A stretch of 5,413 bases of DNA from Methanomassiliicoccales archaeon. GTDB taxonomy: Archaea; Thermoplasmatota; Thermoplasmata; Methanomassiliicoccales; JACIVX01. The stretch's first letter is position 1; each line of letters begins with the position of its first letter. The DNA is taken from positions 1 to 5,413 of the forward strand of contig JAJRAG010000027.1 of the NCBI GenBank assembly GCA_028682925.1. Reading direction: 5' to 3'. Made by a program: the position numbers and the translations under genes. The notes beneath the pieces were generated by a model, which did not search any database, was not told where the DNA came from, and saw nothing but the letters and a program-made list of their open reading frames with translations. Of the stretch, positions 1 through 5,350 are shown piece after piece.

Positions 1-59
1 GAAACCTGATACGACTTTCCGCTTTTTACGTCGTTAATCACAGCTTTAAATTCAACCAT
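1..59 (-). CDS. rps6e: Ribosomal protein S6e, N-terminal fragment cut by the window edge
   Basis: The minus strand from position 59 reads ATG followed by 18 more codons, giving MVEFKAVINDVKSGKSYQV, before the window ends. This matches the start of archaeal/eukaryotic S6e, which typically opens with M-x-FK-x-VI-x-D-x-K-x-GK-x-YQ. S6e is a small-subunit ribosomal protein, usually about 125-130 residues in archaea, so most of the gene lies outside the window. A GGGTG sequence about 6 nt upstream of the ATG is a plausible Shine-Dalgarno. The gene lies downstream of infB on the same strand, a common archaeal neighbourhood. A TATA-like box just upstream suggests it has its own promoter. The identification rests on only 19 residues plus context, but the motif spacing is distinctive. 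Confidence 0.82.
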   Translation of the reverse strand, partial: MVEFKAVINDVKSGKSYQV

Positions 60-97
60 TCCAAACACCCGTGAGTATGGCCCTAATGTTGTTCCCG

Positions 98-110
98 TTA
101 AATAACTTTT
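98..110 (-). promoter_or_regulatory. Candidate TATA box and BRE for rps6e
   Basis: Read on the minus strand this is AAAAGTTATTTAA: a purine-rich BRE-like stretch followed by the A/T octamer TTATTTAA (105-98). Its centre predicts transcription start about 25 nt downstream, near position 76. That would leave a leader of roughly 17 nt containing the GGGTG Shine-Dalgarno ahead of the rps6e ATG at 59. The position and spacing fit an archaeal promoter. The rest of the infB-rps6e gap (111-180) shows only a weakly T-rich patch after the infB stop and no clear terminator. Confidence 0.45.
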
Positions 111-180
111 GGTGGATGACCAGACGCCAGACAGTCTGTTCCAGTAACTCGTCAGGAATCGACAAGAAATCGAAGAGCGC

Positions 181-1941
181 CTACATTCCCCAGAACGGAT
201 CTGACTTCCTTTTGATCCGGAGCAGCTCGTCAAGGGTCATTCTTTCGTCGACATTGAGCTCGAAGATCTCAAGGTCCTTCACCTTTGATTCTGGGATCTC
301 CACATAAAGAATGTCTTCGACATTGATCTGCCTACCGACGGTGGCGCCCTCCACCGCAATCGCCACCTCGCTACCTGCAATCGCCTCCTTCAAGACGTCC
401 TCTCCGCTTCTGATGCTTCTGATCTTGCCCACTTCCTGTCCATCCACGGAAACGAGTGTTTGGCCTCCTCGGATCCTTCCCGTGAGGACCCTCACCCCTA
501 CAATCGCTGGCTTACTGACTCTGAACACACAATTGGGCAGGATCTTGATCTTGCCGGGAAATGCGAACTCTGATCGCTTTCCCACCTCGATCTCCCTCTT
601 CTGCTCCTCGATCCATTTCTGGTAGTCCTCGAACAGGCGGTACAGGACATCGTTCGTGAAAACCTTGGTCCCGTATGTCAGAATCGCTTCCTTTGCCTCT
701 GGAAGGACATCCACATTGAACCCGAGAATGGCCTTATGGAGTCGATCGCTGTGCGATGAGGCTTCTACGACGTCTCTTCGAGATATTGCACCGACCTCGA
801 ACTTCCTTATCGGGAGGTTCGCGTTCTCCGCTTCGAAGGCAAGCGCTTCGAGGGAGCCGATCGCATCTGCCTTGATTATTATTCCATCCTCGCTCGTAGG
901 TATCTTCAGAGTCGTCTCTTCTTCGATCTCCCTAACTACCTCGTCTCTGTCACCTCTGACGACCTTCAGCGGGGCACCCGCCACGACGCCCTCTAGACTT
1001 TGACAGACAATTTTCACTCCTGCGGCGGCGGAGACCTCCTTGACTGAGTCGAACCTCTCTCTTGGATCCCTGATTTCGTCCAATGGCCTCGGTTTAAGCA
1101 CCGCCTTAATCTTCGTGACCAAAGGTTTTGAGGATGTGCCAAGGACCACCATATCGCCCTTCGCAATTGTCCCAGAATAGACTATGACGTCAATCGCCGG
1201 TCCCAGACCGCGCTCCTCCTTCACCTCAAGGATCGTCCCCCTGCCTGCCCCTTCTTCAGTGTCAAGCTCGCTCTCGAGAAAACGCTGTGCCAGACCGATG
1301 AGAACAAGGAGGAGGTCTGGTACCCCCTCGCCGGTCCTTGCACTGACCGGCACGATCGCGAAGTTCTTTGTGAAGTCGTCAATTCGATCGTATCTCTCAG
1401 CCGATACGCCTTCATTGTGGAGTCTTGCGGATAGGTTGTACAATATGTTGTCCAATTCCGTCCGAACGTCCTCGTTCTGCTCCTTGATGGTAAGAACGAA
1501 AGGTCTGTTGGGGTGAGAGATCCATCCAGGTATGAGATCGATCTTGTTCAAAGCCACGACAAAGGGTGTCTTGAAGCGCTTCAGAATCGCCACGGACTCG
1601 ATCGTCTGCGGTTTCATGCCTTCCCTTACGTCGACGACCAGGACGGCAAGATCCGCCAACGAGCCTCCCCTGGCTCTGAGCGTTGTGAATGATTGATGAC
1701 CAGGTGTGTCAATGAACAACAATCCTGGAACGGAGAATTCCTTGGCACCGATGAGATCCGCGCAGACATCGTATATGTGATCGATCGGCACCTCGGTCGC
1801 TCCGATGTGCTGAGTGATCAGACCGGCCTCCCTCTCGACCACGGTACTGCCTCTGATGTAATCCAGGAGACTGGTCTTACCGTGATCTACGTGGCCCAAC
1901 ACACTCACGATCGGCTGTCTGATTGCCATCGGGTATCGCAT
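181..1941 (-). CDS. infB: Translation initiation factor aIF5B (IF-2 type GTPase)
   Basis: Archaeal homologue of eIF5B/IF-2, a cytoplasmic ribosome-dependent GTPase that promotes subunit joining and stabilises initiator tRNA. The protein has 586 residues, the normal length for the short archaeal form. GTPase motifs occur in order: G1 GHVDHGKT (16-23), the switch I region GLITQHIGA (40-48), G3 DTPGH (78-82), G4 NKID (132-135) and G5 SAR (200-202). Beta-barrel domain II (about 235-330), a linker/domain III (about 350-460) and a C-terminal barrel (about 460-560) follow. The end, DPFWGM, is typical of archaeal family members. The P-loop is uninterrupted, with no intein. The 1941 start has AAGGA 7 nt upstream. 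A second in-frame ATG at 1929 would give MAIRQPIVSVLGHVDHGK, which matches the usual archaeal N-terminus and fits a near-leaderless mRNA. The gene lies 140 bp after ndk and upstream of rps6e. Confidence 0.97.
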   Translation of the reverse strand: MRYPMAIRQPIVSVLGHVDHGKTSLLDYIRGSTVVEREAGLITQHIGATEVPIDHIYDVCADLIGAKEFSVPGLLFIDTPGHQSFTTLRARGGSLADLAVLVVDVREGMKPQTIESVAILKRFKTPFVVALNKIDLIPGWISHPNRPFVLTIKEQNEDVRTELDNILYNLSARLHNEGVSAERYDRIDDFTKNFAIVPVSARTGEGVPDLLLVLIGLAQRFLESELDTEEGAGRGTILEVKEERGLGPAIDVIVYSGTIAKGDMVVLGTSSKPLVTKIKAVLKPRPLDEIRDPRERFDSVKEVSAAAGVKIVCQSLEGVVAGAPLKVVRGDRDEVVREIEEETTLKIPTSEDGIIIKADAIGSLEALAFEAENANLPIRKFEVGAISRRDVVEASSHSDRLHKAILGFNVDVLPEAKEAILTYGTKVFTNDVLYRLFEDYQKWIEEQKREIEVGKRSEFAFPGKIKILPNCVFRVSKPAIVGVRVLTGRIRGGQTLVSVDGQEVGKIRSIRSGEDVLKEAIAGSEVAIAVEGATVGRQINVEDILYVEIPESKVKDLEIFELNVDERMTLDELLRIKRKSDPFWGM

Positions 1942-2081
1942 GAGGCAGTCCTTATTAGTATTTTTCTTAGATAGCTGCCTGGATATCTATGGAAGACGGA
2001 CTCTCCGATTGGAGGGCAAAGCAATCAGGGATGAGATACAGATAAATCGAGAGAAACGAGACAAAGGTGATTTGAAAAAGA
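1942..2081 (-). promoter_or_regulatory. ndk-infB intergenic gap with candidate infB promoter
   Basis: This 140-bp gap is far longer than the 7-22 nt gaps among the preceding four genes. Its infB-proximal end holds an AT-rich stretch, AAAAATACTAATAA (1966-1953 on the minus strand), that could act as a TATA box. From its centre, transcription would start near 1933, upstream of the alternative infB ATG at 1929 but downstream of the ATG at 1941. A second A/T patch containing TTTATC lies near 2041-2046. The ndk-proximal end is T-rich and is listed separately. I found no convincing small protein or RNA in the gap. Overlapping open frames here do not look like real proteins. Confidence 0.35.
2046..2081 (-). 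terminator. T-rich tract after ndk, possible archaeal terminator
   Basis: Immediately after the ndk stop codon the minus strand reads CTTTTTC (2080-2074), followed by a pyrimidine-rich stretch with TTTG, GTTTC and GATTTA. Archaeal RNA polymerase can terminate on short U-runs without a hairpin, so the upstream ribosomal transcript could end, at least in part, here. No strong stem precedes the T-run. Partial read-through into infB is equally possible. Confidence 0.33.
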
Positions 2082-2534
2082 TCATTCGAAGAGCCAGGGT
2101 TCGATGGACATCTTGTGTTCATGGAGCTCGTAGTCGTTAAAGAACAAACTGATCTCCCTTCGAGCGGATTCCGGAGAATCTGATCCATGTATGAGGTTAC
2201 GTCCAGTCTGCTGCGCCAAATCCCCCCTAATCGTTCCAGGCGCGGCATCTTGGGGGTTCGTCTTGCCCATCATCCCCCTCAAGGCCATTATGATGTTCTC
2301 ACCTTCCCAAATCATGCAAAGAACCGGGCCAGAGGTGACATATTCCACCAAAGATGGGAAGAAACTCTTGCCTTTGTGCTCCGCGTAGTGTCTCTCGGCA
2401 AGCTCCCTCGGAATTCGCATGAACTTCATCGCAACGGGTTTGAATCCTCTCGCCTCAAGGCGTCCCATGATCTCCCCGGTCAAACCACGCTGGATTGCGT
2501 CGGGCTTGAGCATTACGAAAGTGCGCTCGATCAT
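2082..2534 (-). CDS. ndk: Nucleoside diphosphate kinase
   Basis: Transfers the gamma-phosphate from an NTP, usually ATP, to an NDP through a phospho-histidine intermediate, balancing the cytoplasmic NTP pools. The protein has 150 residues, the normal size for the family. It opens MIERTFVMLKPDA with the nucleotide-binding Lys10. The active-site signature NLIHGSDS places the catalytic histidine at His116. The segment GKTNPQDAAPGTIRGD (90-105) carries conserved nucleotide-contacting residues, and the end SIEPWLFE is common in archaeal members. The gene begins 7 nt after the rpl24e stop. The nearest Shine-Dalgarno-like bases (GAGGGTTGA) lie across the end of rpl24e, which suggests translational coupling. 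Its place before infB fits a role in GTP supply for translation, though that link is inferred from gene order alone. Confidence 0.98.
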   Translation of the reverse strand: MIERTFVMLKPDAIQRGLTGEIMGRLEARGFKPVAMKFMRIPRELAERHYAEHKGKSFFPSLVEYVTSGPVLCMIWEGENIIMALRGMMGKTNPQDAAPGTIRGDLAQQTGRNLIHGSDSPESARREISLFFNDYELHEHKMSIEPWLFE

Positions 2535-2541
2535 GTCCTTC

Positions 2542-2886
2542 TCAACCCTCTGCTCCCTTCTTTTCGGGCGGGGCTACCTTCTTCGCCTTCCTCGCCTTCT
2601 TTGCAGGCTTCTTGGCTGCCTCTTCTTCCTTCGGAGTCCCGGCATCTGACTCGTCGGTCTTAGCCTCGTCAGGGGCTGCAGGTGCCTCCTTGGATATGGG
2701 ACGTCCGTCGCTTCTAGCCTGCCTTGTCCAGAGGGTTCTTCTCGGAACCCTTCTAAGCTGTATCATGTTCTTGTAGCACTTGTGAGTACAGAACGAGTAG
2801 ACCGAGCCGTCCTTCTTGACGTACATCCTTCCGGTGCCCGGTTCGATTTCGTTGCCGCAGAATGAACACACCTTTCGCTCGACCAT
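2542..2886 (-). CDS. rpl24e: Ribosomal protein L24e with long charged C-terminal extension
   Basis: Large-subunit ribosomal protein. The N-terminal 60 or so residues form the L24e zinc-ribbon domain, with four cysteines in CxxC...CxxxC spacing (Cys7, Cys10, Cys33, Cys37) expected to bind one zinc ion. They are followed by the basic stretch QLRRVPRRTLWTRQ (43-56). Many archaeal L24e proteins stop at about 60-70 residues. This one has 114, and residues about 65-114 are low-complexity Ala/Lys/Glu/Pro, probably disordered. AAGGTG about 6 nt upstream of the ATG is a good Shine-Dalgarno and supports this start. The gene is 22 nt after rps28e and 7 nt before ndk, so cotranscription is likely. The core assignment is secure; the role of the tail is unknown. 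Confidence 0.95.
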   Translation of the reverse strand: MVERKVCSFCGNEIEPGTGRMYVKKDGSVYSFCTHKCYKNMIQLRRVPRRTLWTRQARSDGRPISKEAPAAPDEAKTDESDAGTPKEEEAAKKPAKKARKAKKVAPPEKKGAEG

Positions 2887-2908
2887 GGACGCACCTTCGT
2901 ATCCGCGC

Positions 2909-3121
2909 TCACCTAATTGAGAGCTTCCGAGCTTCCCTGGATGTCTCCCTCAACATTAGAATGTCGCCTGCGCGCACAGGGCCCATTATGTTCCGGGTGA
3001 TAATCCTTCCCTTATCCCGACCCTCAAGCACGCGGACCTTCACCTGGGTTGCCTCGCCGGTCATTCCAGTCCTTCCAATGACCTCGACGACCTCCGAGGG
3101 AATGCTGTCATCCTCTGCCAT
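2909..3121 (-). CDS. rps28e: Ribosomal protein S28e
   Basis: Small-subunit ribosomal protein with an OB-fold-like beta barrel, located near the mRNA exit and platform region of the 30S subunit in archaeal and eukaryotic ribosomes. The protein is 70 residues, the normal family length. Recognisable features are EVVEVIGRTGMTGEATQVKV (10-29), the GRDKGRIITRNIMGPVRAGDIL core, and the C-terminal signature ETSREARKL, a close variant of the S28e signature. The AGGTG Shine-Dalgarno 6 nt upstream of the ATG overlaps the TAG stop of rpl7ae (9-nt gap), so translation of the two genes is probably coupled. Confidence 0.97.
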   Translation of the reverse strand: MAEDDSIPSEVVEVIGRTGMTGEATQVKVRVLEGRDKGRIITRNIMGPVRAGDILMLRETSREARKLSIR

Positions 3122-3130
3122 TTACAGCAC

Positions 3131-3502
3131 CTACTTCTTCAACTTCTTCACTTGCTCGTTCAAATTCTCGAGCAGCGGTTTGCCTTTGCCGATATCGACG
3201 ACCGCCACCGCGGCCGTGGGCTTCTCGAGGCCAGAGGCGTTCCCGAGCTCTGCCTTGCTAGGTACGTAGGCGTACGGGATGTTCCTCTCCTCGCACAGAA
3301 GCGGGAGATGAGCGAGTATCTCCGGAGGCTGAACATCCTCGGCCATGACGACAAGGACCGCCTCGCCCCGCTCGATCAATTTCGTCACCTCGTTGGAACC
3401 CTTCTTGACCTTCCCTGAGTCCCGAGCGACCTCGACGATCTCGTAAGCTTTATCCTGAAGCTCCTTCGGCATCTCAAACCGAACATATATTGGCTTTGCC
3501 AT
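3131..3502 (-). CDS. rpl7ae: Ribosomal protein L7Ae, kink-turn RNA-binding protein
   Basis: Archaeal L7Ae binds kink-turn RNA. It is part of the 50S subunit and of box C/D and H/ACA guide RNPs, and in many archaea of RNase P. The protein is 123 residues, full length. The kink-turn contact segment KGSNEVTK (34-41) keeps Asn37, Glu38 and Lys41. AEDVQPP (54-60) and the family signature CEERNIPYAYVPSKAELG (70-87) are intact, and the specificity loop is near 90-97. The ATG at 3502 has a very strong Shine-Dalgarno, GGAGGT (3515-3510), with 7-nt spacing. This is the first gene of the cluster, behind a clear TATA box and a leader that may fold over the Shine-Dalgarno, so autoregulation is possible. 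Confidence 0.98.
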   Translation of the reverse strand: MAKPIYVRFEMPKELQDKAYEIVEVARDSGKVKKGSNEVTKLIERGEAVLVVMAEDVQPPEILAHLPLLCEERNIPYAYVPSKAELGNASGLEKPTAAVAVVDIGKGKPLLENLNEQVKKLKK

Positions 3503-3560
3503 TGTGAATACCTCCTTCCGATGTTGTGCACATCCTCATCATTCATCGGCTCAAAAGAGC
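3503..3560 (-). promoter_or_regulatory. rpl7ae leader with foldable Shine-Dalgarno region
   Basis: This is the predicted 5' untranslated leader of the rpl7ae mRNA, about 57 nt. On the minus strand CCGATG (3549-3544) is a perfect inverse match to CATCGG (3523-3518), which ends just before AAGGAGG. In addition, CTCTTT (3559-3554) can pair with AAGGAG (3517-3512) with one G-U, which would bury the Shine-Dalgarno GGAGGT (3515-3510). Asymmetric UUGAG residues lie between the two helices, in the place where a kink-turn bulge would sit. The loop carries ATGATGA (3542-3536), an exact match to the box C consensus RUGAUGA. A smaller alternative hairpin, GATGT/ACATC (3534-3530 with 3524-3520), is also possible. 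L7Ae is known to bind kink-turns in its own mRNA leader in some archaea. The second G-A pair of a standard kink-turn is not clear here, so the call is tentative. Confidence 0.4.
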
Positions 3561-3580
3561 AAACGAGCACAAAGTGATAG

Positions 3581-3596
3581 TCATATAAAAGCTTTG
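3581..3596 (-). promoter_or_regulatory. TATA box and BRE of the rpl7ae cluster
   Basis: On the minus strand this reads CAAAGCTTTTATATGA: a BRE-like AAAGC followed by the TATA element TTTTATAT. This is the most consensus-like archaeal promoter in the window. Its centre near 3585 predicts transcription start at about 3560, giving a leader of roughly 57 nt before the rpl7ae ATG. It probably drives rpl7ae, rps28e, rpl24e and ndk, and possibly infB. The upstream stretch 3597-3673 shows nothing else I can identify. Confidence 0.65.
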
Positions 3597-3673
3597 TTCC
3601 GGACCGCCAGACGACCAGCGCAAAGGAGAGCGACTGACCGAATCGACATGGTTCATTGGATTCTTGAGTGAAT

Positions 3674-3686
3674 CAAATAAGAAAGA
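3674..3686 (-). terminator. T-rich tract after the methyltransferase gene
   Basis: Directly after the TGA stop of the methyltransferase gene the minus strand reads TCTTTCTTATTTG, a run rich in T. Archaeal transcription often ends at such U-rich tracts without a hairpin. Its position between that gene and the separate rpl7ae promoter makes it a sensible transcript end. The call rests on composition and position only. Confidence 0.38.
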
Positions 3687-4334
3687 TCACTTCTCGCCGA
3701 CCGCCAAGAATATCCCGACGTTGGCACGGCAGTGTCCGCAGCTTGAGGACGAGAGACATCTCTCCCGGGTGCTTCGGACGGAGACGCCCGTCAACCCCGC
3801 AGCCTTGAACCATCTTCTCACAGACTCCTTCTTGAAACCCAACCAATGGTCGTGGCATTCATCCTTGAGGAACTCGAAGTCGTGCTCCACAAGGTCGGTT
3901 ATGACGACCTTACCGCCTAGCTTCACCACCCTGGCCATCTCCTTGACGCCGCGACTGGGATTGTCGACATGGTGAAGACACATGTTAGAGAAGGCATAAT
4001 CGACCGAATCGTTCGAGATAGGCAGCGCCAGCGCGTCCCCGATCCTGCAATCTACCGTCCCGGCGCTCGCGAGCTTCCTCTTCAACTCGCGCAGCATAGC
4101 TTCCGATTGGTCCACAGCGATCACGGAGAGACCTCTTGTCACCAAACCCTCGGTGATGAACCCGCTCCCTGCTCCGATGTCTGCAGCCAACTCTCCTGCC
4201 TTTGCTCCCGAGGCTGAGATGGCCAGCTCCCTGACGGACTCAGAGAAGAAACTGGCCCTCATCGTATCCCACCGTTCAGATACACTGTCGAAGTATTCCT
4301 TGCTCACGAAACTGCGAAATGCAGGCCCAATCAC
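3687..4334 (-). CDS. Class I SAM-dependent methyltransferase, substrate unknown
   Basis: Predicted soluble methyltransferase of the Rossmann-fold (UbiE-like, Methyltransf_11/25) type, 215 residues. Motif I ADIGAGSG (51-58) binds S-adenosylmethionine. The acidic residue after beta-2 is Asp75 (VIAVDQS), GDALALP (99-105) is the motif III region, and the segment with Cys119-Leu-His-His (119-122) followed by a KEMARVVKLGGKVVI strand (131-145) completes the fold. The N-terminal KEYFDSVSERWD resembles the methyltransferase part of ArsR-linked and related archaeal enzymes, but no HTH domain is present. The C-terminal region has Cys193 and a CGHC motif (199-202), which might bind metal or act in redox chemistry. 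The start is GTG, immediately preceded by an in-frame TAA, so nothing longer is possible. No Shine-Dalgarno is visible, and a second GTG at 4307 is an alternative. The gene follows porB after 44 nt. The natural substrate cannot be read from the sequence. Confidence 0.9.
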   Translation of the reverse strand: MIGPAFRSFVSKEYFDSVSERWDTMRASFFSESVRELAISASGAKAGELAADIGAGSGFITEGLVTRGLSVIAVDQSEAMLRELKRKLASAGTVDCRIGDALALPISNDSVDYAFSNMCLHHVDNPSRGVKEMARVVKLGGKVVITDLVEHDFEFLKDECHDHWLGFKKESVRRWFKAAGLTGVSVRSTRERCLSSSSCGHCRANVGIFLAVGEK

Positions 4335-4360
4335 TTAATTGTAGCGGGCAGATGGGACGG

Positions 4361-4368
4361 ACATATGT
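4361..4368 (-). promoter_or_regulatory. Weak TATA-like box before the methyltransferase
   Basis: The palindromic octamer ACATATGT is centred about 30 nt upstream of the GTG start at 4334. That spacing would suit a leaderless or near-leaderless transcript, which also fits the lack of a Shine-Dalgarno. It is not a strong TATA match and lies just past the porB stop, so read-through from porB is an equally good explanation. Confidence 0.2.
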
Positions 4369-4378
4369 CTTCGATGAA

Positions 4379-5350
4379 TCAGACCCCGTGTAACGGGTCC
4401 TCGTCCGTGATCAGCTCCTTCTTTCTCTTCTCGAGATCGCAAGGCGGGACAGGTATCTCCTCGTAGTAATGATGCTTCCATTTTTCGCAAATCCAGGTCT
4501 GAAGCTTCTGTATGTCCTCTTCGCTCATGTGCCTGAAGCGCCCCTGCAGTTGTAGGTACTCCTTTACTGGCACCATCATCTTTGGCTTGTATGTCAGTCT
4601 GTCCTCGCCATGATCGACCTCGAACAAGGTCCACATTCCAGTCTCAACGGCCAGCTTGGAGATGGCGACGCTCTTCGATGCATCAGACCTCCAGCCAGGG
4701 ACGCAAGGCGTCAGGACATGGAGGAACCTGAAGCCTTTGATCTCCTTGGCCCTCTGGACCTTTCTCACGAAGTCATTGAAGTGGGCCACGGACAAGGTCG
4801 CCATATACGGAATCCCATGGGCGGCCACGATCGCGTCCAGATCTTTCTTGAACTCCCTCTTGCCCTGGATCTTCTTTCCGACCGGACTGGTCGTTGTCCA
4901 GGCGCCGAACGGCGTCGCACTGCTCCTCTGTATCCCAGTGTTCATATACGCCTCGTTGTCCAGGCAGACGTATATCACATCCTCGTTCCTGTCCGCCGCC
5001 CCAGACATGGCCTGCAGACCGATATCGAAGGTCCCGCCGTCGCCTGCCATCCCGACCACTGTCGTCTCCTTTCCTCTCCGTTTGAACGCGGCCTTGACCC
5101 CCGAGATGACGGCGCCAGTGTTCTCGAACGCAGTGTAGAGGAAAGGCCATTTGAACGCCGATGTCGGGTACAGAGAGCTGAACACGATCAAGCAGCTCGC
5201 TGGCACGTAGACCATGACGTCTGGTCCCAATATCCTGGCGATATTCTTCACGGCGATCGCCACTCCGCATCCAGGACATGCACCATGCCCCCGGACGAAG
5301 TAATCGGTCCGTGGCATGTCCTTGATCGTCTTCATCTGCCCGTCGCTCAT
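4379..5350 (-). CDS. porB: Pyruvate:ferredoxin oxidoreductase, beta subunit
   Basis: Beta subunit of the oxygen-sensitive multi-subunit 2-oxoacid:ferredoxin oxidoreductase, which interconverts pyruvate + CoA and acetyl-CoA + CO2 with ferredoxin as electron carrier. PorB binds thiamine diphosphate and the proximal [4Fe-4S] cluster. With the chosen start the protein has 323 residues. GHGACPGCG (21-29) supplies Cys25 and Cys28, and Cys53 (PASC) and Cys216 (LTPCVPGW) complete the expected four cluster ligands. The TPP motif begins at GDGGTFDIG (103-111) and continues to LDNEAYMNTGIQRS (130-143). The last 70 or so residues form the usual C-terminal tail. The ATG at 5350 is preferred because a G-rich GAGGGGGG lies upstream at suitable distance. 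An in-frame ATG at 5383 has AAGGA directly abutting it and would add 11 residues. The assignment to pyruvate over other 2-oxoacids rests on overall resemblance to PorB. Confidence 0.93.
   Translation of the reverse strand: MSDGQMKTIKDMPRTDYFVRGHGACPGCGVAIAVKNIARILGPDVMVYVPASCLIVFSSLYPTSAFKWPFLYTAFENTGAVISGVKAAFKRRGKETTVVGMAGDGGTFDIGLQAMSGAADRNEDVIYVCLDNEAYMNTGIQRSSATPFGAWTTTSPVGKKIQGKREFKKDLDAIVAAHGIPYMATLSVAHFNDFVRKVQRAKEIKGFRFLHVLTPCVPGWRSDASKSVAISKLAVETGMWTLFEVDHGEDRLTYKPKMMVPVKEYLQLQGRFRHMSEEDIQKLQTWICEKWKHHYYEEIPVPPCDLEKRKKELITDEDPLHGV

Noticed and set aside
128..138. Short palindrome CAGACAGTCTG between infB and rps6e
   Set aside because: It is only an 11-bp inverted repeat with no following T-run on the minus strand and no repetition elsewhere, so it is too short to call an operator or terminator.
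71..307. 78-codon plus-strand frame starting in the infB-rps6e gap
   Set aside because: It runs into the infB 3' end in antisense, is Ser-rich with no motif, and its start overlaps the likely rps6e leader and promoter.
1967..2248. 93-codon minus-strand frame spanning the ndk end and the ndk-infB gap
   Set aside because: Two thirds of it overlaps ndk in another frame, the remainder reads through the T-rich and AT-rich gap, and it shows no domain or convincing ribosome binding site.
2569..2630. Repetitive CTTC/GCCTTC pattern on the plus strand
   Set aside because: It is the complement of Lys and Ala codons in the L24e tail, not an independent repeat array.
2187..2663. 158-codon open frame on the plus strand opposite ndk and rpl24e
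   Set aside because: It runs antisense to two certain genes and is Ser/Leu/Arg/Pro-rich low-complexity sequence with no recognisable domain. It is best explained as the complement of biased codons.
3597..3673. Possible small RNA between the methyltransferase gene and the rpl7ae promoter
   Set aside because: I saw no tRNA-like cloverleaf, no paired box C/box D set and no promoter of its own on either strand.
4656..5138. 160-codon plus-strand frame and a 168-codon minus-strand frame (4773-5279) within porB
   Set aside because: Both lie inside porB, whose motifs and cofactor ligands are intact. The alternative proteins have shadow-type composition and no family features.
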